In this document: positions 49,801-64,000 of the stretch, piece by piece
Numbering within the stretch: position 1 is the stretch's first letter
Layout: each line of letters begins with the position of its first letter
Origin: Crossaster papposus
Lineage: Eukaryota > Echinodermata > Asteroidea > Velatida > Solasteridae
Direction: 5' to 3'
DNA length: 64,000 nucleotides
Assembly (NCBI GenBank): GCA_037893245.1
Contig: JBAIAA010000412.1
Coordinates: 496,001 to 560,000 of the forward strand
Program-made: the position numbers and the translations under genes
Notes under the pieces: generated by a model
Databases searched by the model: none
Seen by the model: only the letters and a program-made list of their open reading frames with translations
What the model was told of the DNA's origin: nothing

Positions 49801-52800
49801 AACTCCCAAATATTGTTTTTTAGGGTAGCTAGACACTTAGGGAGACACTGAAATGTCTCCCTAAGTGCCACTGTCTCCTTATTACCTAAAAACTTACGCT
49901 AATTTGTCTCCCCAAGTGCCTATTTGGAAGAATTGACTCGGTGTATAAATAATTATTGTTACTGTATATTTAATAAAGAAATAGACTAGAGCAGGGCTTG
50001 AACCTGCAACCTTCGGTTCTCCATTCCGGTGCTCTACCATCCAGCTCTATGTTGGTGTTCCCCAAATATATCAATGTCTTCAATCATCTCTTTGTTAAAT
50101 AAAAAAAAAGTTGTTAAACCAAAAAATCTATCTATTTATCTATCTATCTATCTATTTATCTATCTTTTCACGTGAGGACCATATTGAACCAACAAGTTTT
50201 TGAGAAACTTGAGAAACTTGTTTACTTCTGAGGGTTTGGAGACTGTTGCCTCATCGACATATTTGCTCCAGGGGCCCTCAAAGTCGTCAATCTCCGATGC
50301 GTCGTTTTTGCGCACTCTTTTCCTCGTGTCTCCCGGGCGAATTTTTGTCTTCTCAAACACAGTCTTAGCTAAAAAAAAACAAAACAAGAATATCATTTTT
50401 AAAATGTTGTCAATTAGGAAACCTACCAAGAAGTGTTAATTTTGATGAATAAAGTGGAACAAAATTACAATTTTGTGTGCATATTTCTGTTGTACTACAA
50501 CAGAGCCGGCTATTTCAAAGCCTGTTTTCTCAGTTGTGTAATTGGAACTCCAAGGAAGTAGTCACAATGTATTATTACATCATATCTTCAAAATGGAAGG
50601 GGCTACGGAACTCTATTTTAGACCAAAATGAGAGCTGACGTCGAAGGCTTTTCAACCATGTATATAACTTAATTTCAACATAATATCCTTTTCTGAGGAC
50701 TGGGTAACAAATTCAGAAGTAGAATGTCACCTTCTCCTTCGTTCCCCGATTCTACCACGCCGATAATTTTGGTCTCTGCTGTCTCTGTGACACTCGGATC
50801 AACTGCGAAGCCTTGATGACAAAAATAAATAAAAATGACACCAAATTAAACACTCGCTCCTAATTACAAATTGACTAAATTGCCATTTGTGAGTTAGACA
50901 CGCCCCTTGGACTGTTGGACAACTTTACACACGCGCAGCATGTGGATGCGATGCGCGAAACGCGCACCAGCGTATTACGGCCAATCACTGCGTTACACGA
51001 TCTCTCTGTCTCCAACATTAAACAAGAAATCATTCAAAGTGATTCAGATTCCTTATCTAGATCTAAATTAATCTGAACATTTAACCAGTTTGCGCCAGAT
51101 GACGAATATAAACGCAAAGTTTTCCCCAGATTAAAAACGGATGACGCATAAACACGCCACGAGCAAGGCCGAAAATGTCTGTCAACAGCGAGCAAGGCCG
51201 GAAATGCGTAGGTGTGCTTCCCGGTACTGGCGGCCTGAACGTACTTCGGATCGAGTTTTGTTAAAAATAATCCCGCGCGTCGGCTCGGTGATGTTAAAAT
51301 ATTCCCGGCGCGAACTGGTTAATGGGATAAACATTGCCCAAAATCTCCCTAGTAGTTTTTCCGTAATCCAGCTAACAAACAGACAAGACGGACAGCTCGA
51401 CCCAACAAACGCCAGCAAAAACATAACCTCCTAGCCAAGGTAATAGAAATCACAAGTCACAAACTAATTATTCATCCCCCGATACTCGTGACCAGAGTTT
51501 TTGGAATGGGCTTTTTCCGGCTTACCATAGCTGCCGAACGTTCTTCTCTGATTCTCAAACTGGAAGTGATTGAAGTGGGCTTCCTCGACAAAGCCAGACA
51601 GCATGTTCTTCCTGGCTGCTTGCTGCTGGGTCTTGAAAGGGTTAGCTGGCCCCACCTAGCAACCAAATCACCCCCAAACCACCATGTGTTATTGTTTCTG
51701 TAAATGTAAAGGTATTCTTACTTTTTAGATATAATACTTGTCTATACCCTAACCCTCCAGGGTATTTTGGCTAGGAACCCTGCCAGACGCAACAGATTGC
51801 ATACTTTGTCACATTGACTTGTGTGCAGAGTCCAGCAAGGTCAAGCAGTCACCAGAGATGCACTGTGCTGGATCTGGCAGGGTTAGGGTTAAGGATCTGG
51901 AAAATAAGACAATTTCTGTTGGAGGCAAAAAAAGAGGGTTTGGTTTCTGTCTGTTTGTATTTAGAAGGCTGCTTGTTTAGTATGGTTAGAGATAGGGGTT
52001 GAAGGAGTAACTAATCTAACCCTAAACTCCTTAGTGCTTTAGTGTGCATTTCCAGGTAGTTTGGGAACCAGGCACCCAATAACAAAAACACAGGTACCCG
52101 GGTACCTGTTAACCAATTCGCGTCGGAGGACGTATATACACGCAAAGTTTTTCCCCAGATTCAAAACGGATGACGCATAAACACGTCAACAGCAAGGCCG
52201 GAAATGTCTGTCAGCAGCGAGCGCGGCCCGGAAATGCGTGGGTGTGCTTCCCGGTACCATCTGCCTCAACCCGCCTCGGATCAAGTTTCGTTTAAAAAAT
52301 AATCCCGTACCTCAGCTCGGTGATGTTAAAACAATCCTGGCGTGAACTGGTACTTAACCCTAACCCTCCCAAATCCTTCTAAATCCTCTTGTACAAAATG
52401 AAGGATTTAGAAGGATTGAGGTTATTAGGACATTGCAGTGGAGGAGGATCCAGAAGGATTGAGGGCAGATGGGGTTTTGCTATGGGAGGGATTGAGAAGG
52501 ATTGAGAAAGATTGAGAAGGATTGAGGTTATCGGGCTGTATTTGACACAAGAGGAAAGAGAAGGATTGAGGTTGTATGCAGCTTGCCCAAAATAGGATCC
52601 AGAAGGATCTAGGTTATGGGGGAGGGGGCTTGCATTTGTGTACATTGTAATGGCATGGGGAATGCCTGCTTTTGACTTCGTTATTTTTTTGACTTACATT
52701 TGTGTACATTGTAATGGCATGGAGAATGCCTGCTTCTCACTTAGTTATTTTTCAGGGCTTGCATTTGTGTGCAGTATATTGTCACAGCAAATGTAGTAGG

Positions 52801-55291
52801 TATACTGCAAGGTCAGTGGGTCAGTGCTGAAAGGGTCTCTGGACAATGTATGTTTATGTATTATCAATAAGAAACACATGTGCATAGTATTGTGCATACA
52901 ATGGAATTTCTGTGGCCCTTGTCCTGGTATGAAAAGGTCATTGTACTGGGCACTTCCATTTGTTTGAGGGTAATTTGTTGGATAAGTAATCAGTTTACAC
53001 AGACCCCCTAAAAACATCCCCCAGCAGGCAGGAGGATCTAGAAGGATTCAGGGCAATAGCCATACTAGCAGAATTGAGAAGGATTTAGAAGGATCCAGGT
53101 TCCTTGAGCTTTTAACTCTTTACTACAGAAGGATATAGGAGGATTGAGGTTATGTCTTAGCCAAACGAGCTGGGAGGGTTAGGGTTAAAGAAACCTAACC
53201 CCACAGTTTAAATCTCCGAAGTTGCTGTTCCGCTTGTTCATAAAGGCCCGCAAGATGTAAGCTCATCAAAATCCATAAAATTTGATTCACCTCGGGGCCC
53301 ACAGGACGAAGTCCCTAAAAATCTGCGGATTTTGATGGATTTGATAAGGTTTGGGTTTTAATAAATACCGTTGGTGCAAAGAGCTGCTCATAGTGTGGGT
53401 TGTAGCTTAATTCCTTTGTTGACGGATCTAAAGGTTGTATTGTCCCGACATCCTCCTGTAAAATATAAAGGAAAGTTATGTTAACGTCATGCTGTGTTTA
53501 CCCCCTGGCCCTAGTATAAGTACCGTAATTTCCTGCGGTAAAGACGCGGCTTATCTGACTTTCTAGACCACAAAAACATCGCCGCGCCTTATCTTTCAGT
53601 GCGCCGTATATGATGTCGCTTGAGTTCAAAGTGATGGTCTTTGTGTGAAGAATTCTTTGAACGCCGCAATCTTACTCAATAATGCGGTCAACCAATTAGC
53701 CCAACTTTCCGGACATTGTGACCGTGTTTCCATTAACAATGCCGCGATGTGTTGATCCCCCTACGACCGTACATGTATGTGTGTACATGTACATGTATAC
53801 ATGTGATTTAGCACTCGGCAGCGTGCGTAGTCTTGTTTGCAAGACGTTTTTCGCGATGCGGGGCGCCCTCTAACGTACGCCGTAGACCACGCGCGAATTA
53901 CCGCATCGGCGGCCTACGCGCGCTGCATATACCGCGATTAAGATCCTCTTGCAAACAAGACTACAGCGTGCGCTGCATGACGCGTACAACAGCGATAAAA
54001 AGCTGGCCCGTACTATGTGGCCTTTTTCTAAACGTTTTTTCGTCTACGTTCCGGCTTCATGCAATTCACCATCCGAACCACAGCGCGGAGCATTCACAAC
54101 GACTGGAAAAAAGACTAGGGGGTGTCGCAATTAGGGATACCATGCACGCGATCGCTGCATGTGATGTACATGTGCATGCAGTTTATACTGCAGTGATACA
54201 TGATATGTATCGGCAAACCTCGTGCGATATTGTGACTACTGGTTTGAAGTTTTCATACATTGTTTGCGTGCCAGATAAACTCAAGTACTCAGCAAATTCT
54301 TGCTTGGAATAGTGGGATCCTTCTAAGGCAACAAAATGACCCCTTTGTGGCGATGTACCTACACCGGGTGGCGCCTGGTGTTCTTCTGGGTGCGTTCAAG
54401 CATGCGCCTTATTCGGCAGTGCGCTTTATCTGTTGACGTTTGAAATTTTTTGGGGTGATTTTAGGGACCTGCGCCTTAACCGCCGTGCGGCTTTACCGCA
54501 GGAAATTACGGTAATGCCGGTTCCCCAGGACCTCCCTGCTCAATCCAACAGAGCCCAACTGTGATTCATATGACTTTACTGCTCAATCCAACACAGTCCA
54601 ACTCACCAAGTTGGGTACCGGAACAGCTAATCCACAGAACATATCAAATGACTTGCCTGCTAATGCTAGGGTTATATTATAATACAGCCGATGACACAAT
54701 CAATAGACCATATCGCAAATAGCAAAATATCACAAGAGGGCGCTGCTGCCCAAAGCATTTTGGGTAATATTATGGGACAGCCATCCAAGAACTCACACGA
54801 ATCGCATATCGGATTTTGTACGTGTGTGGTCGGTCGGCCGGCTAGCCGGCCGCGTGCAGCGCTATGCCCCTAACCCTACCCATGATGCATTACGGTTCTG
54901 ATTAGCGTTATACCTTATTTATATATGACAAATTTTGTAAATTATCAAATTAAATCTATTTAATGTGGATAAAAATCATAAAAATACATTGCAATACTAA
55001 ATAGACACAAAACACTAGGCCCTACAATACATTATAAAAAAATTAAAAAATGTAAGTTGTGTTTGTCGGAAATGCATGATTGAATGTACGTCATTGCCAT
55101 TCGATTTATACCTTGCTATCGACATCGGGGGCCGAATTGAGTTGAAATCTCGACTGGAGTGCACGGACACTATTCCCCCGGTCTAGTGGCTTCAAATGTG
55201 CCGTGGAATCCTCGTTGATCTCTTCTGTTTCACTTCTGTTGTCACTTTCGTCGCTGCTTCCGTACGCTTCGAGCGCACTGATGGCCGCCAT
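37888..55291 (-). CDS. CDC40: CDC40 / PRP17, WD40 second-step splicing factor
   Basis: Twelve coding exons on the minus strand: 55112-55291, 53369-53455, 51526-51655, 50731-50811, 50226-50368, 49301-49397, 48739-48953, 41325-41472, 40546-40661, 39471-39681, 38419-38563, 37888-38065. Introns are GT-AG and phases agree; total 1731 nt, 576 aa, against 579 in human (from memory). Start [17 protein letters not shown]-terminal marks [49 protein letters not shown] and [15 protein letters not shown]. From about residue 275, seven WD40 repeats: [87 protein letters not shown], and the ending [13 protein letters not shown]. It acts in the spliceosome at exon ligation. Introns 1, 2, 5, 7, 8, 9 and 10 are expanded by repeats. 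Confidence 0.97.
38165..38277. mobile_element. Family A MITE, truncated copy
   Basis: Left end TTAACCAGTTCGCGGCAGGA, then CGAAACTCGATCCGAGGC and GGAAGCACACCCACGCATTT. Stops near TGGCCTTG; the right half is absent. CDC40 intron 11. Confidence 0.65.
38664..39251. repeat. Minisatellite, about 33-bp unit, in CDC40 intron 10
   Basis: About 18 units of GGCAGTACAGGGAGTAACA plus GGCAGGGTGGCTTGG with variants; some units lack the GTGGCTTGG part. Open frames of up to 188 codons on the minus strand (CYSLYCP-type repeats) are by-products of the array. Confidence 0.9.
39719..40163. mobile_element. TTAA element with CCCTAACCCT ends (family F)
   Basis: Left TTAACCCTAACCCTACC, right GGGTTAGGGTTAA. 445 bp in CDC40 intron 9. 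Starts with an internal palindrome ACTTTTTACTACTAGTAG-TAAAAAGT and repeats TAGTATTTTGTAG-like words. Ends mimic telomere repeat TTAGGG. Confidence 0.75.
40170..40330. repeat. Hairpin-rich dispersed repeat
   Basis: Successive short hairpins: GGTTCTGATAAAAACC, GGTCGTTTAACACGACG and a long one at 40259-40303 (CCAGTATGCGCTGGTC pairing with GACCAGAGCATACTGG). CGACGTTTCGACC is a word I recall from invertebrate retroelement ends. Class unresolved. Confidence 0.5.
40757..41199. mobile_element. TTAA element family E (CCTTTCAAAA-rich)
   Basis: TTAACCCTTCTATTTCTATG at left and TATAGGAGGGTTAA at right, filled with CCTTTCAAAACCTTTC words in both orientations. CDC40 intron 8. Inverted relative of 18436-19085. 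Confidence 0.75.
41650..45608. repeat. 72-bp satellite array, left block (CDC40 intron 7)
   Basis: About 55 head-to-tail units of 72 bp; marker words AGGCAAAACGACTGTATACA, CAAACAGACATGAGGGGAGA, CACACAAGCATGATAACAAG and ATCTTCTTCAG. The length is a multiple of three, so several frames on both strands stay open. Higher-order structure is visible: the variant word AAAAAGACTGTATACTTCAA recurs at about 42293, 42798, 43517 and 44020, about 504, 720 and 504 bp apart, that is 7, 10 and 7 units. Confidence 0.95.
45611..47320. mobile_element. Tigger/pogo-type DNA transposon, internally deleted
   Basis: 1710 bp. TIR CAGTCGACTCCCGTTAGTAC at left and the inverse of CAGTCGACTCCCGTTATAAC at right, with TA on both sides (45609-45610, 47321-47322). 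Joining the flanks restores the satellite word ACGACTGTATACACC. The subterminal regions repeat GGATATAACGAAATTCCGGT. At 46078-46136 the plus strand reads [19 protein letters not shown] then a stop, like the CENP-B/Tigger N-terminal helix-turn-helix. No DDE domain was found, so it is non-autonomous. Confidence 0.85.
47323..48395. repeat. 72-bp satellite array, right block
   Basis: About 15 more units of the same satellite, continuing in register after the transposon. Ends at ACGACTGACACACAAGCATG (48387-48407), where a unit is interrupted by unique sequence. Confidence 0.95.
48515..48705. repeat. Dispersed repeat family D (copy 3)
   Basis: Shares GTGCTTGCGGAATGTTGT, GAGTGTATAGGTACTGGGGG and ATATCTTGCTGGGTATA with 21365-21575 and 35935-36100. 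It lies just downstream of CDC40 exon 7, within intron 7. Confidence 0.6.
49002..49232. mobile_element. Family A MITE, CTGTGGGTAG subtype
   Basis: Left TTAA 48998-49001 then CCAGTTCACCCCGGG; right end GACACTAACTGG then TTAG. Contains GGCATCTGTGGGTAGCACAT and TTTCCGGCCTTGCTTG. CDC40 intron 6, nearly filling it. Confidence 0.75.
49986..50060 (-). repeat. tRNA-like SINE head
   Basis: The minus strand reads AGCTGGATGGTAGAGCACC (A-box-like) and GGTTGCAGGTTCAAGCCCTG (B-box-like) about 35 bp apart. No complete cloverleaf with a matching acceptor stem was found, so it is not a tRNA gene. The neighbouring 49831-49920 has repeated TGTCTCCCTAAGTG words forming a hairpin; a TATC microsatellite follows at 50128-50164. 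Confidence 0.5.
51085..51318. mobile_element. Family A MITE with intact TTAA duplication
   Basis: 234 bp, TTAA at 51081-51084 and 51319-51322; ends CCAGTTTGCGCC and GGCGCGAACTGG. Same length as the copy at 3502-3735. CDC40 intron 3, inserted beside a family shared with 34810-35060. Confidence 0.85.
51743..51892. mobile_element. Small element with CCCTAACCCT ends
   Basis: Left TATACCCTAACCCTCCAGG, right GGCAGGGTTAGGGTTAA. About 150 bp. Left TTAA changed to TATA. CDC40 intron 2. Confidence 0.5.
52113..52350. mobile_element. Family A MITE copy
   Basis: TTAA 52109-52112, left CCAATTCGCGTCGG, right GGCGTGAACTGG; the right TTAA has decayed. Directly adjoins the family F element that starts at 52354. 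Confidence 0.75.
52354..53188. mobile_element. TTAA element with CCCTAACCCTCCC ends (family F, 835 bp)
   Basis: Left TTAACCCTAACCCTCCCAAA, right GCTGGGAGGGTTAGGGTTAA. The interior is full of AGAAGGATTGAGG words in direct and inverted order. It also holds a 60-bp direct duplication with CATTTGTGTACATTGTAATG (about 52630 and 52695). CDC40 intron 2. Confidence 0.75.
53523..54511. mobile_element. TA-flanked inverted-repeat transposon, 989 bp
   Basis: TIR CCGTAATTTCCTGCGGTAAA and its inverse, TA on both sides (53521-53522, 54512-54513). Subterminal GCGCC-TTAT words occur on both ends. Structure fits the Tc1/mariner-pogo group; no transposase domain seen. A 136-bp element is nested inside. CDC40 intron 1. 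Confidence 0.8.
53828..53963. mobile_element. Nested 136-bp MITE with 9-bp target duplication
   Basis: TIR TAGTCTTGTTTGCAAGA and its exact inverse TCTTGCAAACAAGACTA. Flanked by the 9-bp direct repeat CAGCGTGCG (53819-53827 and 53964-53972). Nine bases suggests a MuDR/Mutator-type source. Confidence 0.8.
54512..55111 (-). other. Distal part of CDC40 intron 1
   Basis: 600 bp between the TA-flanked transposon and exon 1. Has a GGCCGGCTAGCCGGCC palindrome near 54837-54852. Otherwise AT-rich with no recognised feature. Confidence 0.5.
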
Positions 55292-56000
55292 TTTAAAGAA
55301 ATTAAAATAACATCCAGAACGTATGGCCTACAGGTTTTACGTTGCTTTACGAGTGTAAGTCGCAGAAATTGTCCGAGGTGTATAATTCATGCAGTAAAGT
55401 GTGATATTAAAGGGGTATTCCACTCGCAGTAATTTATCGTGTTTTGAAAATCAATTACATGTATTATTTATGAGTAAGTAATTAAAAATCCGTCCACTGC
55501 TAACAACACCAGATTGATTTAGTTCGGGGAGTGCTGGCAATTTATAATTGTATTCATGTTAAGAAATCCCCCTTTTACAATAAAATTCCGATCGCATATA
55601 AATAAATTGAAATTACCCAATGAAATGTAAATACTTTCTAAATATGTTTTCTGGGATTGCAGTTTGAATGGTTTCAACCCCCCCTCCGCCCTCCCCCTCC
55701 CCCTCCCTGCAGAATGGACGATGGCAGGCCTCCCCTATCTCGGAATCCCCTATTCCTAAACAAACACAAAATGAAAGTAATTATACAAATACTCCCCGAA
55801 CTACCTCCACCAACACAAACAGGAGAGTGAAAGAAAACCGAAAACTAGCTCCCCCCCCCCCCCCCCCCCCACCCACACTCCCCCTCCCCCAACTGAGCAT
55901 TGTGTAGCAAATACTAGCAACTTGGAGCAATGACATCATCGTAACTAAAAAAAGGGATGGGCAGGGTATTTCCCTTTAAATTTGTCCATTTTCAGACAAG
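55292..56000. promoter_or_regulatory. Bidirectional CDC40/ATE1 intergenic region
   Basis: Only 709 bp separate the two start codons, and the genes run outward. The unique part next to CDC40 is 55292-55406; a TTAA MITE fills 55407-55979. On the plus strand a good donor (GAGT/GTAAGT, 55355) and an acceptor (TCCATTTTCAG, ending 55995) bracket the MITE. The ATE1 leader may therefore start in the unique part and splice the MITE out as a 5' UTR intron. This is inferred from sequence alone. Confidence 0.5.
55407..55979. mobile_element. TTAA MITE family G in the CDC40/ATE1 promoter gap
   Basis: TTAA-flanked, left AGGGGTATTCCACTCG, right GGGCAGGGTATTTCCCTTTAA. 573 bp. Contains two C-rich runs (55679-55710, 55850-55870) and no recognisable coding sequence. 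Confidence 0.7.
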
Positions 56001-63099
<7,099 letters not shown>

Positions 63100-64000
63100 G
63101 TAAACATAATGTGCAAAGGTGGTTGGACTCCAGACCTGCTCTATATGAAATCTGTCCTCTTTTTTTTTATACTGTTCTAGGCCGGTTTCTAAACCCCAGC
63201 TTCGTCTCCGGTTTTGGCTTCATTCATGCAGTTTAGCAATAGGAATGGAGCCTGTAACGGAGACTAAGCTGGGGTTTGGGAAATGGCCCTGAGGTGTTTG
63301 GGGGGAAAAGGGACAAAAAGCTAAGGTCATAGGTCAATTCATTCATGAAATTAAAAGGGGAATGCCATTATTGGTGAAGGTTTTATGCAGTGTTAAAGAT
63401 AAACCCCGTGCTCTTAAAAACAAATGAGTTTTTGTTTGTTTAAATTTTTGGGGGTTTTAAATTAAATTTAAATTTAAATTTAAAAAAATACCATATTTGG
63501 ATTTGTATATCAATTCTTTGTGGACAAAAATCCCTTAAATGTGGTGGATTTTTTATATATATTTATATATATATATATCGCATTCAAACATGAATGACTT
63601 TTATATATTTCTAGGAAAAAATAGCAATTGAAAAACAAATATTTTTTTTTTAGGTAAAATTTTAAAAAGCACGGGGAATTAAACAAAAAACAAGATAAAA
63701 AGGAATTTTTTCAAAACAACAAATTCTGCTTTTCAAGGATTTTTCTTCTAATTTTGTGTGTGTGCAAAATCTGAATTTGTTTTAAGTTCAACCACCTTCT
63801 TCACATTGTGTTTCCTGGGTGAATTTCCAAAACGAAAAGTCCCCCAATGATCAAGTTTTACCCAAAACTGTCAAGATGATTGATGAAATAATGACCATGG
63901 CTTTTTGACTGTTTTCTCCCCATTTCCGAACGCTTTCGTTATCTGTCGCGTGTACGTTTCTGTTGTGTTCTCTATCTATTGCCATTTTTGTTTGTATTTT
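63100..64000 (+). other. ATE1 intron 6, continues past the window
   Basis: Starts with donor GTAAAC. Contains the short GGGCC MITE at 63181-63290, an AAATTTAAATTT run at 63457-63485 and a TA run near 63555. No further exon recognised. Confidence 0.6.
63181..63290. mobile_element. Short MITE, relative of 29124-29233
   Basis: Ends GGCCGGTTTCTAAACCCCAG and GGGGTTTGGGAAATGGCC. About 110 bp. Confidence 0.6.

Noticed and set aside
49986-50060. Functional tRNA gene
   Set aside because: A-box and B-box words exist but no proper acceptor stem or anticodon arm could be folded; a SINE head is more likely.
39719-53188. Telomere or interstitial telomere tract
   Set aside because: Only two TTAGGG-like units occur at each site and they are paired in inverted orientation beside TTAA, as transposon ends.
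53833-54312. 159-codon plus-strand ORF
   Set aside because: Lies across the TA-flanked transposon and its nested MITE; no transposase or other domain is visible in it.

Overview
The window is intron-rich metazoan DNA. It carries four protein-coding genes, all conserved in animals, embedded in a dense layer of short inverted-repeat transposons (MITEs) and tandem repeats. A marine invertebrate is likely. An echinoderm is my best guess, because the proteins are close to vertebrate ones while a dissatisfaction-type nuclear receptor is present and introns are long and MITE-filled. The species cannot be fixed from the sequence alone. All exon models were built by eye from splice sites, reading phase and remembered family sequences.

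Layout. (1) About 95-4281, + strand: the 3' half of TRMT2B, an m5U RNA methyltransferase. Its last coding exon is followed by a 15-copy tandem array of that same exon (4161-6056). (2) 7614-34144, - strand: a complete six-exon nuclear receptor of the NR2E group, closest to Drosophila dissatisfaction (dsf). Its predicted product is 429 aa, and its first coding exon lies 10.6 kb upstream of the DNA-binding-domain exon. (3) 37888-55291, - strand: complete CDC40/PRP17, a second-step splicing factor (12 exons, 576 aa predicted). Intron 7 holds about 70 copies of a 72-bp satellite, itself split by a 1.7-kb Tigger/pogo-type transposon. (4) 56001 to beyond the window, + strand: the first six coding exons of ATE1, arginyl-tRNA-protein transferase. 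It is head-to-head with CDC40.

The genes do not form a pathway. They act in RNA modification, transcription, splicing and N-degron arginylation. CDC40 and ATE1 probably share a bidirectional promoter region, most of which is occupied by a 573-bp TTAA-flanked MITE.

Mobile DNA. At least eight distinct MITE families are flanked by TTAA, the target of piggyBac-type transposases. A GGGCC-ended family has apparent 3-bp CTG duplications. One element is nested with a 9-bp target duplication, and several foldback elements are present. No transposase-coding autonomous element, LTR element, CRISPR array or rRNA was seen. The strongest novelty candidates are the exon-derived tandem array of TRMT2B and the stacked repeat structure inside CDC40.
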